Shown here: positions 34,041 to 42,140 of the stretch, piece by piece | Numbering within the stretch: the stretch's first letter is position 1 | How the letters are laid out: every line of letters starts with the position of its first letter | Assembly: GCF_000708715.2 (NCBI RefSeq) | Contig: NZ_JENB01000027.1 | Location: 1 to 64,000, forward strand | Source of the DNA: Pseudomonas putida W15Oct28 | Lineage (GTDB): Bacteria; Pseudomonadota; Gammaproteobacteria; Pseudomonadales; Pseudomonadaceae | DNA: 64,000 nt | Direction: 5' to 3' | Program-made: the position numbers and the translations under genes | Notes under the pieces: model-generated | The model's database searches: none | What the model saw: the letters and a program-made list of their open reading frames with translations, nothing else | What the model was told of the DNA's origin: nothing

Positions 34041-34754
34041 ATGGATTGGAAAGTATTTCTGCTGCGCGTCAGCATTGCCCTGCTGCTGGGGGCACTGATC
34101 GGTGCCGAACGGCAATTGCGCCAACGCCTGACCGGGCTGCGCACCAATGCGCTGGTGAGTACTGGTGCCTGCCTGTTCGTGCTGATGACCCAGGCGGTAC
34201 CAGGCATGGCGCCTGCCGATGCGTCACGCGTCGCCGCCTATGTCGTGTCGGGCATCGGCTTTCTCGGTGGCGGTGTGATCATGCGCGATGGTTTCAACGT
34301 GCGTGGCCTGAACACCGCGGCCACGCTGTGGTGCACGGCTGCGGTCGGCGTGCTGTGCAGCCTGGGGCTGCTGCTGGAGGCGGCACTGGGTAGCCTGGTG
34401 GTGCTATGCGCCAATATCCTGTTGCGTGACATCGCCCAGCGCCTGGACCGTCAGGACGTGTTGCCGGCCACCGAGGTGGAACAACACTTCGAAGTGCGCA
34501 TCGTCTGCCGCGCCGAGGACGAGATCCAGGTGCGCAGCCTGATGCTGCATAGCCTGGGCGATCCGCAGCTGCGCTTGCAGTCACTGCAGAGCGAAGACCT
34601 GGACAGCCCGGCGCGCCTGGAAGTGCGCGCCGAACTGTTGGGCACCGCGCAGGCACCGGCGCAACTGGAGCGGCTGGTCAGCCGGGTAAGCCTGGAGAAA
34701 GGTGTAAGCTCGGTGCGCTGGCAATTACAGTCGCAGGAATTGGCGGCGGACTAG
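34041..34754 (+). CDS. mgtC: MgtC/SapB family membrane protein
   Basis: The 237-residue protein has four to five N-terminal membrane segments with MgtC signatures (LLLGALIGAERQLRQRLTGLRTNALV, GIGFLGGGVIMRDG, VRGLNTAATLWCTAAVG) and a soluble C-terminal ACT-like domain from about 150. Family members support growth in low magnesium and modulate ATP synthase. The ATG at 34041 is 6 bases after GAAGAGG. A GNAT gene follows 17 bases downstream. Confidence 0.9.
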   Translation: MDWKVFLLRVSIALLLGALIGAERQLRQRLTGLRTNALVSTGACLFVLMTQAVPGMAPADASRVAAYVVSGIGFLGGGVIMRDGFNVRGLNTAATLWCTAAVGVLCSLGLLLEAALGSLVVLCANILLRDIAQRLDRQDVLPATEVEQHFEVRIVCRAEDEIQVRSLMLHSLGDPQLRLQSLQSEDLDSPARLEVRAELLGTAQAPAQLERLVSRVSLEKGVSSVRWQLQSQELAAD

Positions 34755-34771
34755 AACGACAGGAGTGCTTC

Positions 34772-35281
34772 ATGGTTATCCGCCCTACCCTTGAACGCGA
34801 TGTTCAATCCCTGCCGGACGTCGAGCGTTCGGCAGCCCAGGCTTTTGTCGGCTGGCCGGCACTGGCCTGGCTGGCGCAGGGTGATGTGATGGATTGCGCC
34901 GCACACAGGGCTTTCGTCGAGGCAGGTGGGAGCTGGGTGGCTGAGGATCGTGCTGGGCGTATTGTGGGATTTGCATGCGCCCGGCTTGAGGAGCAGGCAC
35001 TGCACCTTCATGAGATATCCGTGCGCCAGGAGGCCCAAGGGCAAGGTGTCGGGCGCCGATTGCTGCAGCATGTAGTAAATGCCGCGCGCTGCGCCGGTGT
35101 TCGCGAGCTGACGTTGACGACCTTTGGCGATGTGCCCTGGAATGCGCCGTTTTATGCACGGTTCGGGTTTGAGGTGATCGATGAGGGGCTGCTAGGCGAA
35201 CGGCTTCAGGGCATTCTTGCCAGCGAGCACGCTCACGGCCTGAAAGGGCGTTGTGCAATGCGCCTGCGCATTACTCCTTAA
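34772..35281 (+). CDS. GNAT-family N-acetyltransferase
   Basis: The 169-residue protein has the acetyl-CoA site ISVRQEAQGQGVGRRLLQHV (motif Q/RxxGxG/A, residues about 86-105) and the following YARFGF motif near 134. ACAGGAGTG precedes the ATG. It is probably co-transcribed with mgtC. Substrate unknown. Confidence 0.88.
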   Translation: MVIRPTLERDVQSLPDVERSAAQAFVGWPALAWLAQGDVMDCAAHRAFVEAGGSWVAEDRAGRIVGFACARLEEQALHLHEISVRQEAQGQGVGRRLLQHVVNAARCAGVRELTLTTFGDVPWNAPFYARFGFEVIDEGLLGERLQGILASEHAHGLKGRCAMRLRITP

Positions 35282-35310
35282 CCTTTGGGGCTGCTTCGCA
35301 GCCCATCGCG

Positions 35311-35570
35311 ACGCAAGGCCGCTCCCACAGGTACTGCATAATCCCGCAGCCTGCGCGGCCCCTGTGGGAGCGGGCATGCCCGCGAAGAACCCAGCGCGGT
35401 GGATGGCACCGGCTTCGCCGGTATTCGCGGCTAAAGCCGCTCCCACAGGTACTGCATAAGCCCGCAGCCTGGGCGGTCCTTGTGGGAGCGGGTTCACCCG
35501 CGAAGAATCCTGCGCGGTGGATGGTACCGGCTTCGCCGGTGTTCGCGGGCCTGCCCGCTCCCACAGTGAT
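35311..35570. repeat. REP-based tandem array with 118-bp period
   Basis: GCTCCCACAG begins at 35321, 35439 and 35557, exactly 118 bases apart. Each unit contains GTACTGCATAA.CCCGCAGCC (first two), a REP in direct orientation, GCGCGGTGGATGG, ACCGGCTTCGCCGGT and a REP half in reverse. The gap 35282-35633 contains no gene. Confidence 0.9.
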
Positions 35571-35633
35571 CGCGCAAACGCTTAGAGTTTGAACAAGACA
35601 GTTGCTCCCACAGAGGAGGCAAAAGCGCCCCGG

Positions 35634-37193
35634 CTATGCCAGCACCACACTCCCCGCCACGCAATACCCATCCCGCCCCTGCTGTTTGGCCTGGTACAAC
35701 GCCCGATCTGCCGCCGCGACCAGCGCCTCGGTGGTCACCCCTTCCCGCGCCAGGTCGCCCACCGCGATCCCCGCACTGAACGACACCCGCCCCAACGGGC
35801 TCCCCGCATGTTCCAGCATCTGACGGCGCAACAGCTGCTGCAGCTCCTGCACCAGCACTTCAGCCCCGCGGCTATCGGTATCGGGCAGCAACAGGGTAAA
35901 TTCCTCACCACCATAACGCACAGCCAGGTCGGCAGGCCGTTTCAAGGCCTGTTGCAGCACCTCGGCAAAACGCCGCAGGCACTGGTCGCCTGCCGGGTGA
36001 CCGTAGCGGTCGTTATAGGCTTTGAAGTAGTCCAGGTCGAGCATCACCAGCGCCAGCGGGTAGCCCTGCCGGCGTGCCCGGCGCAGCTCTGATTCGAATA
36101 CCGCATCCAGCCGCCGACGGTTGCCCAGCCCGGTCAGGCTGTCGGTCAAGGCCAGTGCCTTGAGCGTCTGGTGCGCCTGGAGCAGCGCCCGCTCGATAAC
36201 GATGCGCTCGCGCAACTGGCGCAGCACCACGCCGCCAAACGCTGCCAGCCCGACCAGCAACAGCAGCATGACGGCCATTGATTTGATTGCATCATGCCGC
36301 CAGGGCGCGACGATCGACTCGCGCGACAGGCCTGCCTCCACTACCAGCGGGTAGCTGGTCAACGCGCGATAGCCATACAGCCGCGGTGTACCATCGATCA
36401 CCGCCACTGCCTCGGCTACCCCTTCTGCAGCATACGGCAAGTGGTTGCGGAAGATCTCGCTGTTGGCCAGGCTGCGGCCAACCACCTGTGCCACAAACGG
36501 GCGCCGTACCAGTATGGTGCCGTCACGTTTTGCCAGCACCAGTGCGCCGCGCTCGTCGATCTTGAAGTCGCCGTAATAACGCACGAACCACTCCACTTTG
36601 ATGGTGCCCAGCAATACGCCGGCGAAGCTGCCATCGGGATGGTCCAGGCGCCTGGAAATGGGAATGATCAGATCGCCGGTCGAGCGGCTGCGTACCACTG
36701 AACCGATGCGTACGCCCCGGTCGGTGTGGTTGCGGTGGTAGGTAAAGTAGTCGCGGTCGGCGTTATTGGCGTTGGCCGGGATTGCCGCCTGATCAGTGAC
36801 GATCCAGCTACCGTCCGGGCCGTAAACGAACAACCCGTGCAACTGCGGCATGATGCTTTTCTGTTGCGCCAGCAAGGCATGCAGGCGCGGCCGGTCGATG
36901 TGGTCGAAACCGTCGCCTTCCAGGCGCTCGGCCAGGGCAGCGGTAATGGCGTCGACCTGGCGGATGGCATCCTCGGCATGCTGCGCCGTGGCCCGGGCCA
37001 GGTTGCTGACCATGTTCTCGGCATTGCTGTAAGCGTTTCGGTAGTCACGCCAGATGCGCCAGCCTTCCACCAGTACAAACGCCAGCATCACCACCAGCAT
37101 GAACGCCAGTACCAGGCGAAACAGCGCCACGGCGCGGCCCTCGCCGGTTACCGCGAAAAGTCCGTCGTCATCGTGTTTCCTGGCTGCGCACAT
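35634..37193 (-). CDS. Membrane diguanylate cyclase with extracytoplasmic Cache sensor
   Basis: The 519-residue protein has a membrane segment near 23-45, a periplasmic dCache-type domain (about 46-300, with ARATAQHAEDAIRQVDAI and YRALTSYPLVVEAGLS), a second membrane segment near 310-330 and a C-terminal GGDEF domain. The active site is GGEEF (428-432). An RxxD inhibitory site, R419-D422, stands five residues upstream, so c-di-GMP synthesis with product inhibition is expected. Confidence 0.92.
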   Translation of the reverse strand: MCAARKHDDDGLFAVTGEGRAVALFRLVLAFMLVVMLAFVLVEGWRIWRDYRNAYSNAENMVSNLARATAQHAEDAIRQVDAITAALAERLEGDGFDHIDRPRLHALLAQQKSIMPQLHGLFVYGPDGSWIVTDQAAIPANANNADRDYFTYHRNHTDRGVRIGSVVRSRSTGDLIIPISRRLDHPDGSFAGVLLGTIKVEWFVRYYGDFKIDERGALVLAKRDGTILVRRPFVAQVVGRSLANSEIFRNHLPYAAEGVAEAVAVIDGTPRLYGYRALTSYPLVVEAGLSRESIVAPWRHDAIKSMAVMLLLLVGLAAFGGVVLRQLRERIVIERALLQAHQTLKALALTDSLTGLGNRRRLDAVFESELRRARRQGYPLALVMLDLDYFKAYNDRYGHPAGDQCLRRFAEVLQQALKRPADLAVRYGGEEFTLLLPDTDSRGAEVLVQELQQLLRRQMLEHAGSPLGRVSFSAGIAVGDLAREGVTTEALVAAADRALYQAKQQGRDGYCVAGSVVLA

Positions 37194-37344
37194 TGGAGTC
37201 CCTGGCCATACCGCGTTCGCCGCTTTTACTATAGTTCAGCGCTGCACGGTAGAAACCGGCGGTGAAAAAGATTAAACCTTTGCCCCAACCTCACCCTCAA
37301 CTGTACGCGACACTGAGGTCGCGCCACGGTTTAAGGAGTGAAGC

Positions 37345-37845
37345 ATGAGCAATCTCTTCATCAAGCGCGTTGGTTTCTCCATGGTGTTGGGCCTGGCATC
37401 GGTGCACGCACTGGCGGCGAGCTCCGATGACTTCGTCGATGCGGCCACCGAGGCTGGCATTGCCGAAGTGGTCACCGGCAACCTGGCCAAGGAAAAAAGC
37501 CAGAATACCGATATCAAGGCATTCGCCCAGCAAATGGTCACTGATCACACCCAGGCCAACCAGAAACTCGGCGACATCGCCCGCAAGCTGGATATATCCG
37601 TTCCGGATGAGGCGGCCATGACCGACAAGGTCAAGAAAATGATCCTGGAATGGCGTGACGAATCATTCGACAAGTCGTACCTCAACAACCAGGTCGACGC
37701 TCACGAAAAAGCAGTGGAACTGTTCAAGAAAGAGGCGGCATCGTCCGACAAGGCCGAGCTGAAAGCCTTCGCCAGCGAAACCCTGCCCAAACTCGAACAG
37801 CATCTGGAGCATGCCAAGGCGCTTCAGGCCAAACACGCCAAGTGA
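37345..37845 (+). CDS. DUF4142 periplasmic protein
   Basis: The 166-residue protein has a signal peptide ending VHALA-AS (about 25) and a ferritin-like helical DUF4142 domain (EAGIAEVVTGNLAKEKSQN, IKAFAQQMVTDHTQAN, ETLPKLEQHLEHAKALQ). Role unknown; members are often stress-linked. AAGGAG precedes the ATG. The next gene starts 8 bases later. Confidence 0.9.
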   Translation: MSNLFIKRVGFSMVLGLASVHALAASSDDFVDAATEAGIAEVVTGNLAKEKSQNTDIKAFAQQMVTDHTQANQKLGDIARKLDISVPDEAAMTDKVKKMILEWRDESFDKSYLNNQVDAHEKAVELFKKEAASSDKAELKAFASETLPKLEQHLEHAKALQAKHAK

Positions 37846-37853
37846 GGTTCGAA

Positions 37854-38105
37854 ATGAGTAACGATGCATTGAAAACCGAAGTCCTTACCCGCCTGCTGCA
37901 TTCGCACCCTGAAGGCTTGGGCAAGGAAGTGCTGGATAACTACCGCGGCGAGAAGGCGGTGGCCGGCGTGCTAAAGACGCTGCAGGAAGCCGGCTTGATC
38001 CACGACGGCAGCGTGGTGGTGGGAAGTGACCACCAGATCAGCGTGCACTACCCCATCAAGCTGTCGGCGGCAGGTGTCGAAGCGGCGCGACAAGCCGAAT
38101 CCTGA
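37854..38105 (+). CDS. Small winged-helix-like hypothetical protein
   Basis: The 83-residue protein (MSNDALKTEVLTRLLHSHPEG) has the spacing of a small winged helix with KTLQEAGLIHDGSVVVG, but no recognised family. The ATG at 37854, with GTGAGG upstream, is preferred to a GTG at 37842. Likely co-transcribed with the DUF4142 gene. Confidence 0.7.
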   Translation: MSNDALKTEVLTRLLHSHPEGLGKEVLDNYRGEKAVAGVLKTLQEAGLIHDGSVVVGSDHQISVHYPIKLSAAGVEAARQAES

Positions 38106-38117
38106 GTCCTCGCCCTT

Positions 38118-38234
38118 TGTAGGAGCGGCCTTGTGTCGCGATCGGGTCGCAAAGCGGCCCCAGCAATTCATGCGTTAGAGCAGATGCCGTGGGGCCGCTT
38201 TGCGGCCCGATCGCGACACAAGGCCGCCCCTACA
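38118..38234. repeat. Long inverted repeat (45-base arms)
   Basis: TGTAGGAGCGGCCTTGTGTC..GCGGCCCCA is mirrored by TGGGGCCGC..GACACAAGGCCGCCCCTACA with few mismatches around a 28-base loop. It differs from the common REP in its GGCCTTGTGTCGCGATCGGG core. It separates convergent genes and likely ends transcription from both. Confidence 0.9.
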
Positions 38235-39233
38235 CTAACCGCCTTCATTTTCTGCCAATACAGCCAACTGCGTCCGACACTGCGTCAAGGCCTCATCACG
38301 TTCCTTTAGCTGCTCCTCAAAGCGCTGCAATTGCCGCGCTTGTTCGGCGCACAAGTCCCGCCTGTCTTCCAGGCTCTGCGCCTGCACATCCAGCTGCCGG
38401 CGCATTTCCTCGCTGGCGCCTTGGGCCTGGGCGAGGATCGTGCGCAAGCCCTGGATCTGTGCATCGCGTTGTTCCAGCAACTCGTCCTGCGCCCGGCACT
38501 CGCTGGCAGCCTGGCGGTGCTCACCCAGCAAGCGCTCGTTATCGCGGTGCAGGCGGGTCAGTTCGTCCTGCTTGACGATCATGCCCTGCTGCAACTGGCG
38601 CACTTCCACCTGCATCTGCTGCAACTGCGCTTCGTGGCGGCGCTGTTCCTGCTCACGCTGTTCACGGCTGGCATTGCGATAGTGCTCCAGGGCATCGCGG
38701 GCATGGCGGTGCTTGTCTTCCAGCGACTTGACCTGTTCGTCCTTGTCAGCCAGGCGCACCTGCAATTCACCCAGCGACTGGTTGAGGCTGGCACTGCGTA
38801 GCTGTTCGGCCTGCAGGGTGCTTTGTGTGGACAGCAGCTTTTCTGTCTCGGCGGCCAATGCCGCTGCATCGATCTTGTGTTGCTGATGCGCTGCAGCCAG
38901 CGCCTGCTGGGCGATTTCCAGCTGCGCTTCAAGCGTTTCGCGCTGTTGAGTGAAGGTGCTCTCGGCCTGCTCGATCGTGAGGTCGGCCTCGTCCTGCAGC
39001 TGGGTTGCCAGTTGGCCGACCAGGCGGCTCAAGACATCGCTAAGCGCGGCGCCGCCTTCGGAAGCCACCGGTTGCTGGCCGTTCAGCTCCTTCAGGTAGC
39101 GGTGAATCGTGGTCTTGGAGCCGGTATTACCCAGTTCGATACGTATGGCATCGATGCTGGGGTTCTCGCCCCGGGCAATCAGCGCCTGACGCGCCTGCTG
39201 CACTACCACCTTGTTGATACCGCCCCGGGCCAT
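38235..39233 (-). CDS. KfrA-like DNA-binding coiled-coil protein
   Basis: The 332-residue protein begins with a KfrA-N helix-turn-helix domain (NKVVVQQARQALIARGENPS, GSKTTIHRYLKELNG; residues 5-52) and continues as an almost unbroken coiled coil rich in Glu, Gln, Arg, Leu (about 90-325). KfrA of plasmids binds its own promoter and forms filaments or foci near the nucleoid. Here it is chromosomal. A candidate operator is at 39264-39278. Confidence 0.87.
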   Translation of the reverse strand: MARGGINKVVVQQARQALIARGENPSIDAIRIELGNTGSKTTIHRYLKELNGQQPVASEGGAALSDVLSRLVGQLATQLQDEADLTIEQAESTFTQQRETLEAQLEIAQQALAAAHQQHKIDAAALAAETEKLLSTQSTLQAEQLRSASLNQSLGELQVRLADKDEQVKSLEDKHRHARDALEHYRNASREQREQEQRRHEAQLQQMQVEVRQLQQGMIVKQDELTRLHRDNERLLGEHRQAASECRAQDELLEQRDAQIQGLRTILAQAQGASEEMRRQLDVQAQSLEDRRDLCAEQARQLQRFEEQLKERDEALTQCRTQLAVLAENEGG

Positions 39234-39263
39234 GCTTGCTCCTACGATTTTGTACTGTGTTAT

Positions 39264-39278
39264 GTAATATGTAATTAC
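39264..39278. promoter_or_regulatory. Candidate operator upstream of the kfrA-like gene
   Basis: GTAAT-ATGTA-ATTAC is a perfect inverted repeat 31 bases ahead of the kfrA-like start, in a strikingly AT-rich stretch (39245-39295) flanked by GTAC. KfrA proteins are autoregulators; binding here is inferred. Confidence 0.4.
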
Positions 39279-39472
39279 GTACTAATTATGACGAAATCTC
39301 CCAAGCCCTGCAAACCTTTCCTCACATGGAATAATCACGGCTTATCGCATGTGAGAGGCAAAAGGGTGTTGTTTTCGACGCTGACAACCGTACGCAAGCT
39401 GCAGGCGCACGACCTTGTGCCGGTTACGCTTTGCCGCCACCATGGGCGTCCAGCACTGATCACCGACAGAAA

Positions 39473-40078
39473 ATGACCCTGGAAAACTACAAGGCAATCG
39501 CCGACAGCATCGCCCTGCTGCTGTACCCGCACGCTGAAGTCATCGTCCACGAACTGCGCAGCCAGACAGTCGTGCACATCGCCAACAACTTCTCCCAGCG
39601 CAAGCTGGGCGACGATTCGGCAATCGATCACGAATTGGGCGATGTGCTTGACGGCGCCAACCTGGGCCCGTACGAGAAGCTCAACTGGAATGGGCAGAAG
39701 GTCCGTTCCATCAGTACCGTGCTGCGCAACGCAGATGGCGAAGCCGAGCACCTGATGTGCATCAATCTGAACGTGTCGGTACTGGAGCAAGCCCGTGTGG
39801 CGCTCGATGCGTTCTTCCAGATGGGCCGGCTGGTACCGCAACCTGACGCGTTGTTCCGCAACGACTGGCAGGAACGTATCAACACCTTCCTCCATGCGTG
39901 GCTGCAAGCGCGCAACCTGTCGCTGCAGACGCTGCAGATGAAGGACAAGCGCAGCCTGGTGCAGGCACTGCACGCCGAAGGCGCGTTCGAAGGCAGAAGT
40001 GGTGCTGACTATGTCGCCAACGTGCTGAGCATGGGCCGGGCCACTGTGTACAAATACCTGAAAGAGCTGAAGGCCTAG
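39473..40078 (+). CDS. YheO/DauR-family transcriptional regulator
   Basis: The 201-residue protein has the PAS-like YheO domain in the first 110 residues (YPHAEVIVHELRSQTVVHIANN, SISTVLRNADGEAEHLMCIN) and a C-terminal HTH_22 helix-turn-helix (VANVLSMGRATVYKYLKEL). DauR represses a D-arginine catabolic operon. Position upstream of the dehydratase/EutC-like pair suggests it controls them. ATG at 39473 is chosen over 39431 because the conserved fold starts at MTLENYKAIA. Confidence 0.85.
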   Translation: MTLENYKAIADSIALLLYPHAEVIVHELRSQTVVHIANNFSQRKLGDDSAIDHELGDVLDGANLGPYEKLNWNGQKVRSISTVLRNADGEAEHLMCINLNVSVLEQARVALDAFFQMGRLVPQPDALFRNDWQERINTFLHAWLQARNLSLQTLQMKDKRSLVQALHAEGAFEGRSGADYVANVLSMGRATVYKYLKELKA

Positions 40079-40135
40079 CAGCGGGCTGGTCCGACAGGAG
40101 GTTGCCAGCAGCTGTGCTCGCGCACTTGTCTCCCA

Positions 40136-40166
40136 TGGATAATTATTCTACTGTGGATAAATATTC
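40136..40166 (+). promoter_or_regulatory. Direct repeat TGGATAAWTATTC upstream of the EutB-like gene
   Basis: TGGATAATTATTC (40136-40148) and TGGATAAATATTC (40154-40166) are 18 bases apart and end just before the start region. They are plausible operator half-sites for the adjacent DauR-like regulator; this is inferred. Confidence 0.5.
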
Positions 40167-40181
40167 CATATGGAGCACAGC

Positions 40182-41183
40182 ATGCCAGCCTCTACGACTT
40201 CACCGACCGTTGCCGATGCCCTTTACCTCGATGCGCTGTACGCATCCATCAAGGAAGCCCACAGCGCGCTGCGCCCTGCCGTCAGCATCACACCGCTCAC
40301 TTACAGCGCCCGGTTGTCGGCATTGACCGGCTGTGAAGTCTTGCTCAAATGTGAACACCTGCAGCACACCGGTTCGTTCAAATTCCGCGGCGCCAGCAAC
40401 AAGATCCGCCTGCTGCCGATTGAGGTGCGCAAGCATGGGGTCATTGCTGCTTCTTCCGGCAACCATGGGCAGGCACTGGCACTGGCCGGTAAAACGGCTG
40501 GCGTGCCAGTGACTGTCTACACCGCCACTTCCGCCTCGCCCTACAAACTGGAGGCGATGCGCGCGCTGGGCGCCGAAGTGCTTTGCCTGCCCACGGACCC
40601 GCTAAGTGCAGAACTGGAAGCAGCCCGGCAAGCCAAGGCTCAGGGTGTACCGTTCGTGTCCCCCTACAACGACCTGCAAGTCATTGCCGGCCAGGGCACC
40701 ATCGGCATGGAGTTGTTCGAGCAGGCACCAGACCTGGACGCGGTGTTTGTCGCCGTCGGCGGTGGCGGGATGATTGCCGGCATCGGCGCCGCCCTGCGTG
40801 TGCTCAAGCCGGGCACCGAAATCATTGGCTGCTGGCCGGCGAATGACCCTGCACTGGAGCAATCACTCAAGGCCGGCAAAATTGTCGAGGTGGACGCCCG
40901 CGAAACGCTGTCGGACGGCACAGCTGGCGGCGTCGAGCCCGGCGCCATCACCTTGCCGCTGTGCCAGGCACTGATTACCGATACCGTGCTGGTCAGCGAA
41001 GACGAAATCCGCGCTGCCATGCGCGATGTCGCCAGCAATGAACGCTGGATCATCGAAGGCGCTGCAGCGGTTGCGGTCGCCGGCATGCAAAAGCTTGCCG
41101 AGCGCTACCGGGGCAAGCGTGTTGCTGTAATCCTGTGCGGCCGTAACATCGTGCTGGAAAAGTTCCTCGAGGCCGTGCAATGA
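40182..41183 (+). CDS. EutB-like PLP-dependent threonine/serine dehydratase
   Basis: The 333-residue fold-type II PLP enzyme has the lysine motif TGSFKFRGASNK, ASSGNHGQALA (phosphate and substrate loop) and GGGGMIAGI. It resembles the hydroxyectoine-utilisation dehydratase EutB and catabolic threonine dehydratases, and lacks an ACT regulatory domain. The ATG at 40182, with GGAG 6 bases upstream, is preferred to 40170, which would contain that site. It overlaps the next gene in ATGA. No other ectoine genes are present. Confidence 0.82.
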   Translation: MPASTTSPTVADALYLDALYASIKEAHSALRPAVSITPLTYSARLSALTGCEVLLKCEHLQHTGSFKFRGASNKIRLLPIEVRKHGVIAASSGNHGQALALAGKTAGVPVTVYTATSASPYKLEAMRALGAEVLCLPTDPLSAELEAARQAKAQGVPFVSPYNDLQVIAGQGTIGMELFEQAPDLDAVFVAVGGGGMIAGIGAALRVLKPGTEIIGCWPANDPALEQSLKAGKIVEVDARETLSDGTAGGVEPGAITLPLCQALITDTVLVSEDEIRAAMRDVASNERWIIEGAAAVAVAGMQKLAERYRGKRVAVILCGRNIVLEKFLEAVQ

Positions 41184-42127
41184 AGGTCTTCAGCAAGGCG
41201 CAGATTGTCGCCAGCTTCAACCCGGAGCTGGCGGTTAGCCTGCAGGAAGAAGGCTTCATCGCCTACTCCGAAGGCAAGGTGCAGGTGCCGCCCGTGCAGG
41301 GCTTCGCATTTGAAGGGGCGAACGGTGACTGCTGCGTGAAATCGGCGTACATCGAGGGCAGCCCTACCTTCACCGTCAAGCTTTCAACCGGTTTTTATGA
41401 CAACCCTTCCAAGGGCCTGCCGAGCAACGATGGCCTGATGCTGGTGCTGTCTGCGCTCACCGGGCAGCCCCTGGCGCTGCTGCAAGACCAAGGCTGGCTG
41501 ACCGCCATGCGCACCGCGCTGGCCGGGCGTATCGCTGCCCGACTGCTGGCACCGGCCGAGGTCAAGGCCATTGGTATTCTCGGCACCGGCATGCAGGCGC
41601 AGATGCAGCTTGAACAGCTGCGCGCCGTTACCGATTGCCGCCAGGTCATTGTCTGGGGCCGGCATGAAAGCGGGCTTGCGGCCTATGCAACATTTGCCCG
41701 TGAACTGGGCTTCGAGGTTCGCAGCACGCGGGATGCCGCAGAGGTCGCGGGCGCTGCAAACCTGATTGTCTGCACCACCCCTTCCCGCCAGGCGCTGCTA
41801 CACAGCGAGTGGGTCCAGCCGGGCACGCATATCACTGCCGTCGGCGCCGATGCGCCCGGCAAGCAGGAGCTGGACCCGGCACTGGTGGCCAGGGCAGACC
41901 GCATCATCGTCGACTCGGTCGCCCAGTGCAGCCAGTACGGCGAAGTGGCCCACGCGCTCAAGAGCGGTCAGCTACACGCCAACCAGCTGATCGAGTTGGG
42001 CGCGTTGCTGGCCGGCCGCGCCAAAGGGCGCGAGCACGACGGCCAGATCACCGTGGCAGACCTGACCGGCGTGGCAGTGCAGGATGCGCAAGTCGCAAGC
42101 TACGCCCTGGCTGCACTGAGCGCCTGA
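41180..42127 (+). CDS. EutC-like ornithine cyclodeaminase / mu-crystallin family protein
   Basis: The 315-residue protein has an N-terminal dimerisation part (CCVKSAYIEGSPTFTVKLSTG, lysine site), a TAMRTALAGRIAARLLAP segment and the Rossmann motif ILGTGMQAQMQLEQL. Family members reduce imines or cyclise amino acids with NAD(P)H. The paired gene order with EutB suggests it acts on the dehydratase product, for example an enamine/imine. Ends 13 bases before convergent codA. Confidence 0.82.
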   Translation: MKVFSKAQIVASFNPELAVSLQEEGFIAYSEGKVQVPPVQGFAFEGANGDCCVKSAYIEGSPTFTVKLSTGFYDNPSKGLPSNDGLMLVLSALTGQPLALLQDQGWLTAMRTALAGRIAARLLAPAEVKAIGILGTGMQAQMQLEQLRAVTDCRQVIVWGRHESGLAAYATFARELGFEVRSTRDAAEVAGAANLIVCTTPSRQALLHSEWVQPGTHITAVGADAPGKQELDPALVARADRIIVDSVAQCSQYGEVAHALKSGQLHANQLIELGALLAGRAKGREHDGQITVADLTGVAVQDAQVASYALAALSA

Positions 42128-42140
42128 GGCCATAGCGAAG

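Noticed and set aside
35311..35570. Regular repeats that could be mistaken for a CRISPR array
   Set aside because: The units are palindromic REP mosaics with a 118-bp period and conserved spacers, and no cas genes are present.
40170..41183. Ectoine degradation operon
   Set aside because: Only EutB- and EutC-like genes are present; hydrolase, deacetylase, transport and EnuR-type regulator genes are absent, so the ectoine label is not applied.
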